In this document: in pieces, positions 1-6,908 of the stretch
Layout: each line of letters opens with the position of its first letter
How positions within the stretch are numbered: position 1 is the stretch's first letter
DNA from: Sutterella sp. UBA4713
GTDB lineage: Bacteria; Pseudomonadota; Gammaproteobacteria; Burkholderiales; Burkholderiaceae_F
Length of the DNA stretch: 9,285 nt
Reading direction: 5' to 3'
NCBI GenBank assembly: GCA_002404465.1
Contig: DHJT01000002.1
Span: forward strand, 1-9,285
Position numbers and translations under genes: made by a program
The notes under the pieces: model-generated
The model's input: the letters and a program-made list of their open reading frames with translations, nothing else
What the model was told of the DNA's origin: nothing
Databases searched by the model: none

Positions 1-351
1 CTCGATTCGACAGAGTCCGCCATGAAGTGGCTCGGAACGGACCTCGAATCGTTCTCCAAGATGGACGTCGATAAACAGCGTCCGATGCACGAGAAATTTG
101 CGAACTCCTATGTGAACTTTCTTCTCGGGGTTCGTGTGGTTCCGATGCTCGACCCGAATGTGTCGGAATTACTCTGCCAAATGTGTCAAAAAGGATTCGG
201 GGTGGCAGAACACACGCAGGTTTCGGAACAAGAGAAGAAAATCATCGAGGCTTTGCTTGATGATTTCTACGAAACTCCGGCGTGGGTATTCCCGATATTG
301 TCGGCAATTGCACAGGCCCAAAATAGCGAGGATATTCGTCAAGCAGCCTAA
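1..351 (+). CDS. Unrecognised protein, 3' part only (5' end outside window)
   Basis: The reading frame is open from the first base to a TAA at 349-351, giving 116 visible residues. An ATG at 22 could start a 109-residue protein, but no convincing Shine-Dalgarno sequence precedes it, while most other genes here have AGGAG or GGGAG. I therefore favour a longer gene entering from the left. The visible part is mostly soluble and probably helical, with acidic and lysine-rich stretches, a CQMC pair of cysteines near residues 60-63 of the visible part, and no signal peptide or membrane segment. I do not recognise the family and assign no function. It is convergent with the ABC transporter operon. 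The hairpin at 384-406 has its T-run only on the other strand, so how this gene terminates is not evident. Confidence 0.6.
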   Translation, partial: LDSTESAMKWLGTDLESFSKMDVDKQRPMHEKFANSYVNFLLGVRVVPMLDPNVSELLCQMCQKGFGVAEHTQVSEQEKKIIEALLDDFYETPAWVFPILSAIAQAQNSEDIRQAA

Positions 352-378
352 AAGATGTTTTGCCATTCTTGTAGAAGC

Positions 379-406
379 AAAAACGCCGGCAGGAAATACG
401 CCGGCG
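379..406 (-). terminator. Intrinsic terminator of the amino acid ABC transporter operon
   Basis: A perfect 7-bp GC-rich stem (CGCCGGC at 384-390 with GCCGGCG at 400-406) encloses a 9-nt loop. Read on the minus strand it is followed directly by five T residues (the A-run at 379-383). It lies 21 bases past the permease stop codon, where an operon terminator is expected. On the plus strand there is no T-run, so it appears one-directional. Confidence 0.8.
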
Positions 407-427
407 CCTTAAGAAAGCGAAAGATTT

Positions 428-1093
428 TTAGGCTTCGTCTCCGGTACGGAACCTCTTTTCCATGTAGGCAACGATTTGCGAAATTGTGAATGTCATGATG
501 AGGTATAAAACCGCAACCGTCGACCAGATCTCAACCGATCCGTATGTATCGGCAATAATGAGTTGCCCCTTGCGTGTGAGTTCCTCAAAGCCGATGACGG
601 ACACCAAGGATGAGTCCTTGAGCATGGCGATAAATTCATTGCCCAATGGCGGAATAACGCGCTTAAACGCCTGAGGCAGCACAACATATCGCATCGTTTG
701 GCGCGGCGTCATTCCGAGACTTAACGCGGCGCGGGTTTGTCCGATGGAAATTGATTGAATGCCGGCACGAAAAATTTCTGCGACATACGCGCCTGAGTTA
801 ATCGAGCAGGCGGCAACGGCTGCTGTAAACGGGTCGATGCGCGTTCCGAGTAGCACAGGGAGAGCAAAGTACAAGATAAAGATTTGCACCAAAAGCGGCG
901 TGCCGCGGATAAAGTTGACATACGCGCGCGCTGCGTAATGCAAAACTCGGTTGCGGCTCAGGGCTCCGACGGCGGCAATTAAGCCGAATACCATTCCGAG
1001 ACCGACGGCCATGGCCGTGATCTTGAGCGTGACCAAAGCGCCCTCGAGCAAAAGAGGAAGCGAATGGGTCACTAAGGAAAAATCAAACTCCAT
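428..1093 (-). CDS. Polar amino acid ABC transporter permease (HisM/GlnP type)
   Basis: This inner-membrane protein forms the channel of an ABC importer for a polar amino acid. The 221 residues contain several hydrophobic segments (about 12-45, 65-82, 88-106, 150-170, 188-210). RGTPLLVQ at 63-70 is typical of the HisM/GlnP permeases. The cytoplasmic EAA loop, which docks the ATPase, is seen around 106-128 with the IGQTRAALSLG core. The length is normal for the family. An in-frame TTG at 1099 would add two residues, but GGGAG (1100-1104 on the minus strand) is 6 nt from the ATG at 1093 and abuts the TTG, so I chose the ATG. The gene begins 30 bases after the upstream binding-protein stop and is last in its operon. 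No ATPase gene accompanies it, so the NBD must be encoded elsewhere or shared. The substrate cannot be read from sequence; glutamine, another polar or a basic amino acid are possible. Confidence 0.92.
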   Translation of the reverse strand: MEFDFSLVTHSLPLLLEGALVTLKITAMAVGLGMVFGLIAAVGALSRNRVLHYAARAYVNFIRGTPLLVQIFILYFALPVLLGTRIDPFTAAVAACSINSGAYVAEIFRAGIQSISIGQTRAALSLGMTPRQTMRYVVLPQAFKRVIPPLGNEFIAMLKDSSLVSVIGFEELTRKGQLIIADTYGSVEIWSTVAVLYLIMTFTISQIVAYMEKRFRTGDEA

Positions 1094-1123
1094 GAGCAAC
1101 TCCCGAGTTTTGTATCGGACGGT

Positions 1124-1873
1124 TTACTGACCGAACCACTTGGTCATGACGGCCTGGTACGAGCCGTCTTTCTTAGCTTCGCGTAAAGCTTTGTTCATGC
1201 GATCCAAAAGCGCCTTGTTATCCTTAGCCACAATGAAGCCGAACTGCTCGACGTTGAGAATTTGGCTTTGATGCGAGAAGATTTTGGCGTTGCGCGGATT
1301 GCTTGCCATAAAGTAGCCGATGGTCGGACGGTCACCGATGACGGCAGCACACCCTTTATTACGAAGCTCCATGTACGCTTCGTTCATTGTGTTAAAGGTC
1401 TTGGTTTTAGCGCCTGGAATGGTCTTGGCATAGGTCATGCCGGAGTTGCCGATTTGACCGCAGATAATCTTATTTTGCAGATCTTTGTCGGTTTTATAGA
1501 CATCCTTATCGGCTTTGCGAACCAAAATTGAAAGGCCCGAATCGTAATAGGGATCCGTAAAGCTTACGCGCTTGGCGCGTTCTTCGGTAATCGTAACGGC
1601 AGCGCCGGCGATGTCGATTTGCTTAGCCAAAATTGCCGGAATCAGGGCGTCGAATCCCATCGATTCGACTTTGACGGTAAAGCCGGCTTTCTTGCCGATC
1701 AGTCGGATCATATCAACGTCAAAACCGATGACTTCTGAACCGTTTTTTGTATCAACATATTCGAAGGGGGGATACGTGCTTTCCGTCCCCATTACGAGTT
1801 CCTCGGCCTGTGTAGCGGCAGAGGCAGCGAGCATCGAGCTTGCAACGGCAAATAAAAGAGTTTTCTTAAACAT
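1124..1873 (-). CDS. Periplasmic amino acid-binding protein of ABC importer, copy 1
   Basis: This is a family 3 solute-binding protein (HisJ/ArgT/GlnH/FliY type), 249 residues, which captures an amino acid in the periplasm and delivers it to the permease encoded next. Residues 1-23 form a Sec signal peptide (MFKK, hydrophobic core, likely cleavage after TQA). Family hallmarks are TESTYPPFEY (30-39), GFD.DM (50-55), ITEERAKR with Arg99 likely to hold the substrate carboxylate, and GDRPT with Asp181 likely to hold the amino group. Two cysteines (138 and 175) are shared with copy 2. A ribosome binding site (AGGGA) lies upstream of the ATG. By hand count, 189 of 249 positions (about 76%) match copy 2, without gaps, so the pair is a tandem duplication. 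Differences cluster around 144-150 (GNSGMTYAK) and 190-206, so ligand range may differ. Exact ligand unknown. Confidence 0.92.
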   Translation of the reverse strand: MFKKTLLFAVASSMLAASAATQAEELVMGTESTYPPFEYVDTKNGSEVIGFDVDMIRLIGKKAGFTVKVESMGFDALIPAILAKQIDIAGAAVTITEERAKRVSFTDPYYDSGLSILVRKADKDVYKTDKDLQNKIICGQIGNSGMTYAKTIPGAKTKTFNTMNEAYMELRNKGCAAVIGDRPTIGYFMASNPRNAKIFSHQSQILNVEQFGFIVAKDNKALLDRMNKALREAKKDGSYQAVMTKWFGQ

Positions 1874-2025
1874 AAAAAATTCCCTAAAAAAGGCCGGAAA
1901 TCACCTCACGGACGGAGCGACTGTCAGCCAAACTTCAAATTTTACGAAACACGAAGGCGCCTCGGCGATCCCGAAAAGCCTTTTGGGCAATTTGTTGTAA
2001 AAAAAGAACAACGAACCGAGACGGA

Positions 2026-2064
2026 AAAGACGCCGAAAGCATAGGGCTTATCGACGTCTTTCGG
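2026..2064 (-). terminator. Possible weak hairpin or attenuator between the two binding-protein genes
   Basis: On the minus strand, just after the stop of copy 2, CCGAAAG (2058-2064) can pair with CTTTCGG (2033-2039). Alternatively AAAGACG (2055-2061) can pair with CGTCTTT (2026-2032). Only a run of four T residues follows (2025-2028) and the loops are long, so termination would be partial at best. Such a structure after a binding-protein gene often stabilises that message segment and lowers expression of downstream genes. Here that is inference. Confidence 0.35.
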
Positions 2065-2085
2065 TACATAAAATTGTTTTTCGTC

Positions 2086-2835
2086 CTACTGTCCGAACCA
2101 CTTCGTTAGGAGAGCTTTGTAGGAGCCGTCCTTCTTGGCCTCTTCAAAGGCTTTATCCATGCGTTCCAAGAGTTTTTTGTTGTCCTTGGCAACGATAAAT
2201 CCGAACTGCTCGACATTTAAAACGGTGTCTTGCAAAGCAAAGAGTTTCTTGTTGCGCTCATGACTTGTCATAAAGTATGCAATGGTCGGCCGATCGCCGA
2301 TGACGGCCTCACACCCTTTGTTGCGCAGTTCCAAATACGTTTCATTCATCGTATTGAAGGTTTTGACGGTGGCGCCTTCGATTGTCCGAGCATACGCGGC
2401 ACCCGAGGTGCCGAGCTGACCGCAGATAATTTTGTTTTTCAGATCCTTGTCGGTCTTATAGGTGTTTTTATCGGCTTTGCGAACCAAAATCGACAGACCC
2501 GAGTCGTAGTACGGCTGTGTAAAACCGACTTTCTTTGCGCGTTCCTCGGTAATCGTAATGGCGGCGCCGGCAATGTCGATTTGTTTACTTAAGATGGCCG
2601 GGATCAAGGCATCGAATCCCATCGAAACAACTTTGATGGTAAATCCGGCTTTTTGACCGAGCATTCGCACCATGTCAATATCAAAACCGACGATTTCCGA
2701 TCCGTTTTTCGTATCGGTGTATTCAAAGGGAGGATACGTGCTTTCCGTACCCATAATGAGTTGCTCGGCATGAGCAACGGCTGAAGCAGCAATCATGGAG
2801 CTGCAGGCCGTAAGAAAAAGCATTTTTTTAAACAT
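2086..2835 (-). CDS. Periplasmic amino acid-binding protein of ABC importer, copy 2 (first gene of operon)
   Basis: This family 3 solute-binding protein has 249 residues and is a paralogue of the following gene. The frame extends upstream to 2901 without a stop. I place the start at the ATG at 2835 because GGGAG (2842-2846) lies 6 nt before it, the signal peptide begins there (MFKK, hydrophobic stretch, probable cleavage AHA/EQ after residue 23), and the length then equals that of copy 1. Hallmarks are TESTYPPFEY, GFDIDM, ITEERAKK with Arg99, and GDRPT with Asp181. Cysteines 138 and 175 are conserved in both copies. Residues 8-11 (LTAC) resemble a lipobox, but the hydrophobic stretch before them is too short to be persuasive. 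The gene leads a minus-strand operon with copy 1 and the permease, and is divergent from iscR. The 212-base gap to copy 1 contains no other gene. Confidence 0.92.
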   Translation of the reverse strand: MFKKMLFLTACSSMIAASAVAHAEQLIMGTESTYPPFEYTDTKNGSEIVGFDIDMVRMLGQKAGFTIKVVSMGFDALIPAILSKQIDIAGAAITITEERAKKVGFTQPYYDSGLSILVRKADKNTYKTDKDLKNKIICGQLGTSGAAYARTIEGATVKTFNTMNETYLELRNKGCEAVIGDRPTIAYFMTSHERNKKLFALQDTVLNVEQFGFIVAKDNKKLLERMDKAFEEAKKDGSYKALLTKWFGQ

Positions 2836-2908
2836 GGGAAACTCCCGAAAAAAAACAAAAAGGTGCCTTGAGGGCGTCTTTTGGCCGGTTTGTGCGGTCA
2901 AGTCACGG

Positions 2909-2914
2909 ATTGTA
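2909..2914 (-). promoter_or_regulatory. Candidate -10 element for the ABC transporter operon
   Basis: On the minus strand TACAAT (five of six to the sigma-70 consensus) lies 73 bases upstream of the copy 2 start codon. The nearest -35-like hexamer, TTGCAC at 2936-2941, is 21 bases away, longer than usual. The assignment is tentative. Confidence 0.3.
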
Positions 2915-3024
2915 AGAACGAAAAGGGCGGCTTTTGTGCAACACAGGGCTTGAATTTATTGGAATTGTTGCGCTTTTTTTACACGCAAAATTACCTAGAA
3001 AAGATAGCTAAGTCGGCATCGGGA

Positions 3025-3049
3025 GTTCCCTTCTTTTTTAGTCGGGAAT
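3025..3049 (+). promoter_or_regulatory. Upstream type 1 IscR operator of the isc operon
   Basis: The 25 bases match 19 of 25 positions of the type 1 (cluster-dependent) IscR motif as I remember it from E. coli (ATASYYGACTRWWWYAGTCRRSTAT). The right half is almost perfect (TAGTCGGGAAT) and the left half is weaker. Its centre is 43 bp, about four helical turns, from the second site. Two such sites also occur at the E. coli iscR promoter. Confidence 0.6.
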
Positions 3050-3067
3050 TATTCGTTAGACTTGCAC

Positions 3068-3092
3068 AATCTTGACAAAATCACTCGGGAAT
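3068..3092 (+). promoter_or_regulatory. Downstream type 1 IscR operator of the isc operon
   Basis: About 20 of 25 positions match the type 1 IscR motif, with a core of CTTGACAAAATCACTCGGGA at 3071-3090. The site lies 9-33 bases before the iscR ATG. Bound holo-IscR here would block transcription or its start, giving negative autoregulation when Fe-S clusters are plentiful. A clean -35/-10 pair is not visible. TTGACA inside this site is too close to the start codon to be a standard -35 unless the message is nearly leaderless. Confidence 0.7.
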
Positions 3093-3100
3093 TAACCGAA

Positions 3101-3562
3101 ATGAAGCTTACTACGCGAGGTCGTTTTGCCGTCACGAGCATGATTGACATTGCGCTTTACGGCAAGGACGGGCCGGTGCGCCTATCTGATATCGCTCGGC
3201 GTGAACAGATTTCCGTGGCCTATCTCGAGCAAATTTTCGGCCGGTTGCGTCACGCCGAACTTGTGACGGCTAATCGAGGACCGGGAGGCGGATATCGTTT
3301 AGCTCGCCCTCCGGAACAAATCAGTGCCGGCGAGATTGTTCGGGCTGTTGAAGAAAGTTTAGATGCCACGCATTGTTACGGTACGGGGCAGTGTCGGGGC
3401 GGAGCCGAATGCTTAGCGCACGGGCTCTGGTCGGATATGAACCGATTGATGACTGAATTTTTAGACGGGCAGTCTCTTGCCGCGATTAAGACACGCTATG
3501 CGAATACGCATCGGTCGTCCGGCGATGAGACTGTCATGATTTTTAAGAACAAACGGGCATAA
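3101..3562 (+). CDS. iscR: IscR, Fe-S cluster-sensing Rrf2-family repressor of the isc operon
   Basis: IscR binds a [2Fe-2S] cluster and controls Fe-S biogenesis genes according to cluster supply. The 153 residues begin MKLTTRGRFAVTSMIDIAL, the classic IscR N-terminus. A winged helix covers roughly 1-75, with the recognition region at SVAYLEQIFGRLR and the wing RGPGGGYRL at 59-67. Glu43, important for discrimination between site types in E. coli, is kept. Cluster ligands Cys92, Cys98, Cys104 and His107 are all present at the E. coli spacing. The frame extends upstream to a TTG at 3062, but the ATG at 3101 gives the family N-terminus and has GGGA 10 nt before it. The C-terminal tail after about 130 is variable, as is usual. 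It is first in the operon, 16 bases before iscS, with two matching operators upstream. Confidence 0.96.
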   Translation: MKLTTRGRFAVTSMIDIALYGKDGPVRLSDIARREQISVAYLEQIFGRLRHAELVTANRGPGGGYRLARPPEQISAGEIVRAVEESLDATHCYGTGQCRGGAECLAHGLWSDMNRLMTEFLDGQSLAAIKTRYANTHRSSGDETVMIFKNKRA

Positions 3563-3578
3563 AGGAAGGAAGTTACCT

Positions 3579-4796
3579 ATGAATCTGAAACGTCCTATTT
3601 ATTTGGATTATTCGGCGACGACGCCGGTCGATCCGCGTGTGGCCGAAAAGATGATCCCATACTTATGCGAGAAGTTCGGCAATCCCGCCAGTCGCTCACA
3701 TGCTTACGGGTGGGAGGCGGAAAAAGCCGTTGACGAGGCCCGTTCTCAGGTTGCTGCCTACATCAACGCCGATCCGAAGGAAATTGTCTGGACGTCCGGT
3801 GCTACCGAGTCGGATAACCTTGCAATTAAAGGAGCGGCGCATTTTTATAAGGATAAGGGCAAGCATCTGATTACCGTCAAGACCGAACACAAAGCCGTTC
3901 TTGATTCGATGCGCCATTTGGAAACGGAAGGCTATGAAGTCACATATCTGGATGTTCAGGAAAACGGCCTGCTGGATTTAAAAGCCCTTGAGGCCGCCAT
4001 GCGTCCGGATACGACGCTTGTGTCCGTTATGGCCGTCAATAACGAAATCGGCGTCATTCAGGATATTGCTGCCATCGGCGAGATGTGCCGTGCTCGGGGC
4101 ATTATTTTTCACTGTGATGCAACGCAGGCTCCGGGAAAGATGGTTTTGGATACACAAAAGCTCAAGGTCGATTTGATGAGCCTTTCGTCGCACAAGGTCT
4201 ACGGTCCCAAGGGCATCGGTGCGCTTTATGTTCGTCGCAAGCCTCGTGTGCGTATCGAGCCGCAGATTCACGGCGGCGGACACGAACGCGGTATGCGTTC
4301 CGGAACACTGGCCGTACATCAGATTGTCGGCATGGGCGAGGCCTATCGGATTGCAAGGCTTGAGCAAGATAAAGATATTGCGCACTGCTTGAAACTGCGT
4401 GAGCGTCTTCTAAACGGCATCCTTAAGAATATTCCCGATGTTGTTGTCAACGGCGACATGGAGCATCGCGTCAGTACGAACTTAAATGTCTCTTTTGCGT
4501 ATGTCGAAGGGGAGAGCTTGATGATGGCCTTAAAGGATATTGCCGTTAGCTCCGGATCTGCCTGTACGTCCGCTTCGCTTGAGCCTAGCTATGTCCTTCG
4601 TGCTCTCGGTCGTGACGATGAGCTTGCGCATAGCTCGATTCGCTTTACATTCGGCCGCTTTACAACGGAAGAAGAAATCGACTATACCGTTAAGCTTTTG
4701 ACCGAACAGGTGGCCAAGTTGCGTGAAATGTCGCCTCTGTGGGAAATGCATAAAGAAGGTGTCGATCTGAAGTCTGTTCAGTGGAGTAACCACTAG
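3579..4796 (+). CDS. iscS: IscS cysteine desulfurase
   Basis: IscS is a PLP enzyme that converts L-cysteine to alanine and holds the sulfur as a persulfide for transfer to IscU and to other thiolation pathways. The 405 residues are full length (E. coli has 404). The N-terminus is PIYLDYSATTPVDPRV. His104 is the residue stacking on PLP, and the PLP-binding lysine is Lys206 in SSHKVYGPKG. HGGGHERGMRSGT (231-243) is present. The sulfur-accepting Cys329 sits in SSGSACTSAS on the mobile loop, which has the group I (IscS/NifS) length. The C-terminus ends in SVQWSNH, the part that contacts IscU in known complexes. A strong AAGGAAGGAAG ribosome binding site precedes the ATG. It is co-transcribed with iscR upstream and iscU 8 bases downstream. 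Confidence 0.97.
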   Translation: MNLKRPIYLDYSATTPVDPRVAEKMIPYLCEKFGNPASRSHAYGWEAEKAVDEARSQVAAYINADPKEIVWTSGATESDNLAIKGAAHFYKDKGKHLITVKTEHKAVLDSMRHLETEGYEVTYLDVQENGLLDLKALEAAMRPDTTLVSVMAVNNEIGVIQDIAAIGEMCRARGIIFHCDATQAPGKMVLDTQKLKVDLMSLSSHKVYGPKGIGALYVRRKPRVRIEPQIHGGGHERGMRSGTLAVHQIVGMGEAYRIARLEQDKDIAHCLKLRERLLNGILKNIPDVVVNGDMEHRVSTNLNVSFAYVEGESLMMALKDIAVSSGSACTSASLEPSYVLRALGRDDELAHSSIRFTFGRFTTEEEIDYTVKLLTEQVAKLREMSPLWEMHKEGVDLKSVQWSNH

Positions 4797-4804
4797 GAGA
4801 AACC

Positions 4805-5203
4805 ATGCCTTACAGTGACAAGCTGATTGAACAGTACGAACACCCGAAAAACGTCGGGACGCTCGATAAAAACGATGATGCGGTCGGAACCGGCATGGTC
4901 GGGGCGCCGGCGTGCGGCGATGTGATGCGCTTGCAAATTAAAGTCAATGACGCAGGCATCATTGAGGATGCTAAGTTCAAAACCTACGGGTGCGCAAGCG
5001 CCATCGCCTCAAGTTCTCTCGTGTCCGAATGGGTCAAGGGAAAAAGCTTAGAGGAGGCCGGTAAGATTTCCAACACGCAAATTGCCGAGGAACTTGCGCT
5101 GCCGCCTGTGAAGATTCATTGCTCGATTTTGGCCGAAGACGCCGTCAAAGCCGCTATTGATGATTACAAGGCCAAACATGCAGCTAAGGAAACAAAGGCA
5201 TGA
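4805..5203 (+). CDS. iscU: IscU Fe-S cluster scaffold
   Basis: IscU is the cytosolic scaffold on which sulfur from IscS and iron are assembled into [2Fe-2S] clusters. The 132 residues are normal length. The ligands are all present: Cys37 and Asp39 in APACGD, Cys63 in YGCASA, and His105-Cys106 in KIHCS. The HscA recognition motif LPPVK occupies 99-103, exactly the E. coli numbering, which predicts a functional interaction with the HscA encoded at the right edge. AGGAG lies 5 nt upstream of the ATG. The stop codon overlaps the iscA start (ATGA), indicating translational coupling. Confidence 0.97.
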   Translation: MPYSDKLIEQYEHPKNVGTLDKNDDAVGTGMVGAPACGDVMRLQIKVNDAGIIEDAKFKTYGCASAIASSSLVSEWVKGKSLEEAGKISNTQIAEELALPPVKIHCSILAEDAVKAAIDDYKAKHAAKETKA

Positions 5204-5520
5204 TTACGTTGACGCAGGCCGCCGCCGGGCACGTGCAAGCTTTTCTCGCTAAACGCGGTAAAGGCGTGGGTTTAAGACTCGGTGTGAAAACGTCCGGATG
5301 CTCGGGGATGGCGTATAAACTCGAATTTGCCGATGCGACAAATGACGATGATTCTGTTTGGGAAAGCCACGGCGTCAAAGTGATTGTTGATGCAAAGAGC
5401 CTTCCGTACATCGACGGGACTGAATTGGATTTTGTCAAAGAAGGATTGCAGTCGGGATTTAAGTTCAAAAATCCGAACGAAAAAGAACATTGCGGCTGCG
5501 GCAAGTCCTTTAAGGTATAG
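5200..5520 (+). CDS. iscA: IscA, A-type Fe-S carrier protein
   Basis: This A-type carrier passes Fe-S clusters or iron to client proteins. Its 106 residues match the family length. The three invariant cysteines are Cys34 in TSGCSGMAY and Cys98 and Cys100 in the C-terminal HCGCGKSF. The start overlaps the iscU stop by four bases. Its place between iscU and hscB, together with the sequence, favours IscA over the related ErpA or SufA. hscB begins 6 bases after the stop. Confidence 0.95.
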   Translation: MITLTQAAAGHVQAFLAKRGKGVGLRLGVKTSGCSGMAYKLEFADATNDDDSVWESHGVKVIVDAKSLPYIDGTELDFVKEGLQSGFKFKNPNEKEHCGCGKSFKV

Positions 5521-5526
5521 TGACCT

Positions 5527-6012
5527 ATGGCGCGCGAATCGGCTTTTTCTTTACTTGGGCTGCCGGCTCGGTTTTCTTTAAGTGACGAGGAAATCGAGGG
5601 CGCTTGGCGGGAGCGGATTGCCCTTGTGCATCCGGACCGATTCGCGGCAGCGGGTGATGCCGCCAAGCGTGTAGCCGAACAGTGGGCCACGCGACTTAAC
5701 GACGCGAAAAGAGAGTTGACCGACCCTGTGACACGGGCTAAAGCTCTTTTGGCGATAAACGGTGTGGATCTTGCCGAGCAGACCGATACCCGCATGCCTA
5801 AGGACTTCTTAATGCGCCAATTTACCTGGCGCGAAAGGGCACAAGGCGGGCAAAAAGACGCCGTACTTGCAGAACTTAAGGGCGCTCTGTCGCAATGCCT
5901 GACGGCAATCACCGAGGCGCTTGATGAAAAAAAAGATTTCCTCCGAGCGCGTGAGTTGACCCGAGAACTTCTTTTTTTAGACAAGTTGGCGCACGATTTG
6001 GCCAGTGCCTAA
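5527..6012 (+). CDS. hscB: HscB, J-domain co-chaperone for Fe-S assembly
   Basis: HscB recruits IscU to HscA and stimulates HscA ATP hydrolysis. The 161 residues (E. coli 171) begin with a J-domain: FSLLGLPARFSLSDEEIE, the HPD triad at 35-37 followed by RF, then helix III (ATRLNDAKRELTDPVTRAKAL). The C-terminal three-helix part, which binds IscU, contains PKDFLMRQFTWRE (about 91-103), equivalent to the FLM-Q-ELRE signature of HscB. Only a weak AAGG lies upstream, 11 nt from the ATG, so translation may depend on coupling to iscA. hscA does not follow. The next plus-strand gene is hscA at 8665, after a two-gene block on the opposite strand. Confidence 0.93.
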   Translation: MARESAFSLLGLPARFSLSDEEIEGAWRERIALVHPDRFAAAGDAAKRVAEQWATRLNDAKRELTDPVTRAKALLAINGVDLAEQTDTRMPKDFLMRQFTWRERAQGGQKDAVLAELKGALSQCLTAITEALDEKKDFLRARELTRELLFLDKLAHDLASA

Positions 6013-6033
6013 GGCGTTCCTTCTCTTACTTAA

Positions 6034-6077
6034 GACAGGGCCTTCGGGAGCCGATCCTTCCGGAGGGGCCCCTTGTC
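6034..6077. repeat. Long imperfect hairpin after hscB
   Basis: The inner arms CTTCGGGAG (6042-6050) and CTTCCGGAG (6057-6065) form nine pairs, two of them G-U, around a 6-nt loop. Outer arms from GACA (6034-6037) and TGTC (6074-6077), with GGGC/GCCCC, extend the stem with small bulges. No T-run follows on either strand. It may protect the 3' end of the isc message or aid termination between the convergent hscB and hydrolase genes. Confidence 0.5.
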
Positions 6078-6108
6078 ATTGCCGTTTGTTGCAATCGAAG
6101 CATCTCTT

Positions 6109-6127
6109 ACCGGGATCCCCCGGTTTT
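6109..6127 (+). terminator. Probable terminator of the iscR-hscB transcript
   Basis: ACCGGG (6109-6114) pairs perfectly with CCCGGT (6119-6124) around the 4-nt loop ATCC. The plus strand continues with T residues to 6127. This lies 97 bases after the hscB stop and overlaps the end of the convergent hydrolase gene. The T-run is short, so efficiency is uncertain. If it works, the isc transcript ends before it could reach hscA. Confidence 0.55.
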
Positions 6128-6899
6128 AAGAAAACACGCGCGTGATAAAGGCGCTAACGGCTCCGTGTGTCTGAGCTAAATTTAAAAGCGTGTGCGGCGC
6201 CTCGGGTAGTAAAACCAACGAGGCGCACGCATTGTCCTTTAAGGCTTCGTGCGGATAGCCGTAGGCATTCGGATTGTCTAGATATGAGTTTCCTGTGCCG
6301 AAATATTTGTCATTTAGGCTCATAACCGACAGCACGGGTTCGTTTGGGCCGAAGACGTTGCCCGGTGTCTGAACAAAGTAGTTCGGCTCGCAAGACCAAG
6401 AGAAAATGATTTTTCCGCTTTCCGGCGTCAATCCTTCGGTTGCGCGAAAACGTGCCGCAGCAACACCGCCCTCGCTTGTGCCGGCTACGATATAGCGGCC
6501 GTCAAACCAGGCAGAGCTTTCTAATTGCACGGCTGCGTGGAGCAATTCGGCCGAACGCATTGCGTGAATTTTTTCGTAGGCATCGCGCGCAACGGGGGAC
6601 GAATAGGTCAGGCGATTTTCTGTTTTCGTGGAATCCGGAATGACCGTTGCAATGCCCAGTGTCGTTGCCAGCCACTCGGCAAACTCACGAATGGCCGCCG
6701 TAATGCCGGAACTGCCGTGCGAGAAAAGGACAACTGGGGAACGCCCGCAGGGGCAGCCACTTGACGGTGTTGTCATCACGGGTGCCTTGTTTTTGCCTTG
6801 CGGCAAGACAAGCAATGCTTCGTTCCAAGTCTTTGCCAGTGTCTCGGGCGTATGTACCGTCACGTTTCCGGAAAGCTTTCCCGTGAGTTCGATTGGCAT
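6126..6899 (-). CDS. Alpha/beta hydrolase, probably dienelactone hydrolase-like, substrate unknown
   Basis: The 257-residue protein has no signal peptide or membrane segment and is expected in the cytoplasm. It shows the alpha/beta hydrolase plan: PVVLFSHGSSG at 55-65 (strand 3 and oxyanion loop), the nucleophile elbow GTSEGG at 140-145 with Ser142, a probable acid at Asp197 in LNDKYFG, and the catalytic His236 in APHTLLN. These features suggest an esterase, lactonase or peptidase-like enzyme; they do not fix the substrate. A CPC motif at 49-51 just before the oxyanion strand is unusual. AGGAG lies 6 nt before the ATG and overlaps the stop codon of the upstream transporter, whose end is only 9 bases away, so the two are co-transcribed and probably coupled. 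A link to an organic acid handled by the transporter is a guess from this pairing. Confidence 0.75.
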   Translation of the reverse strand: MPIELTGKLSGNVTVHTPETLAKTWNEALLVLPQGKNKAPVMTTPSSGCPCGRSPVVLFSHGSSGITAAIREFAEWLATTLGIATVIPDSTKTENRLTYSSPVARDAYEKIHAMRSAELLHAAVQLESSAWFDGRYIVAGTSEGGVAAARFRATEGLTPESGKIIFSWSCEPNYFVQTPGNVFGPNEPVLSVMSLNDKYFGTGNSYLDNPNAYGYPHEALKDNACASLVLLPEAPHTLLNLAQTHGAVSAFITRVFS

Positions 6900-6908
6900 A
6901 AGGGACTC

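Noticed and set aside
1572..2000. Plus-strand open frame of 142 codons opposite binding-protein copy 1
   Set aside because: It is antisense to a gene with clear motifs, and there is no ribosome binding site or recognisable product.
2803..2814. Lipobox-like LTAC at residues 8-11 of binding-protein copy 2
   Set aside because: The hydrophobic stretch before it is too short, and a standard AHA/EQ cleavage site follows at residue 23. Copy 1 has no cysteine there.
2836..2901. Upstream extension of binding-protein copy 2 to a start at 2901
   Set aside because: It would place 22 residues before a normal signal peptide, while a good GGGAG sits right before the ATG at 2835.
5184..5984. Minus-strand open frame of 266 codons opposite iscA and hscB
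   Set aside because: It is the antisense of two clearly identified genes. The product is rich in Ser, Arg and Ala with no family features, and it arises from their codon pattern.
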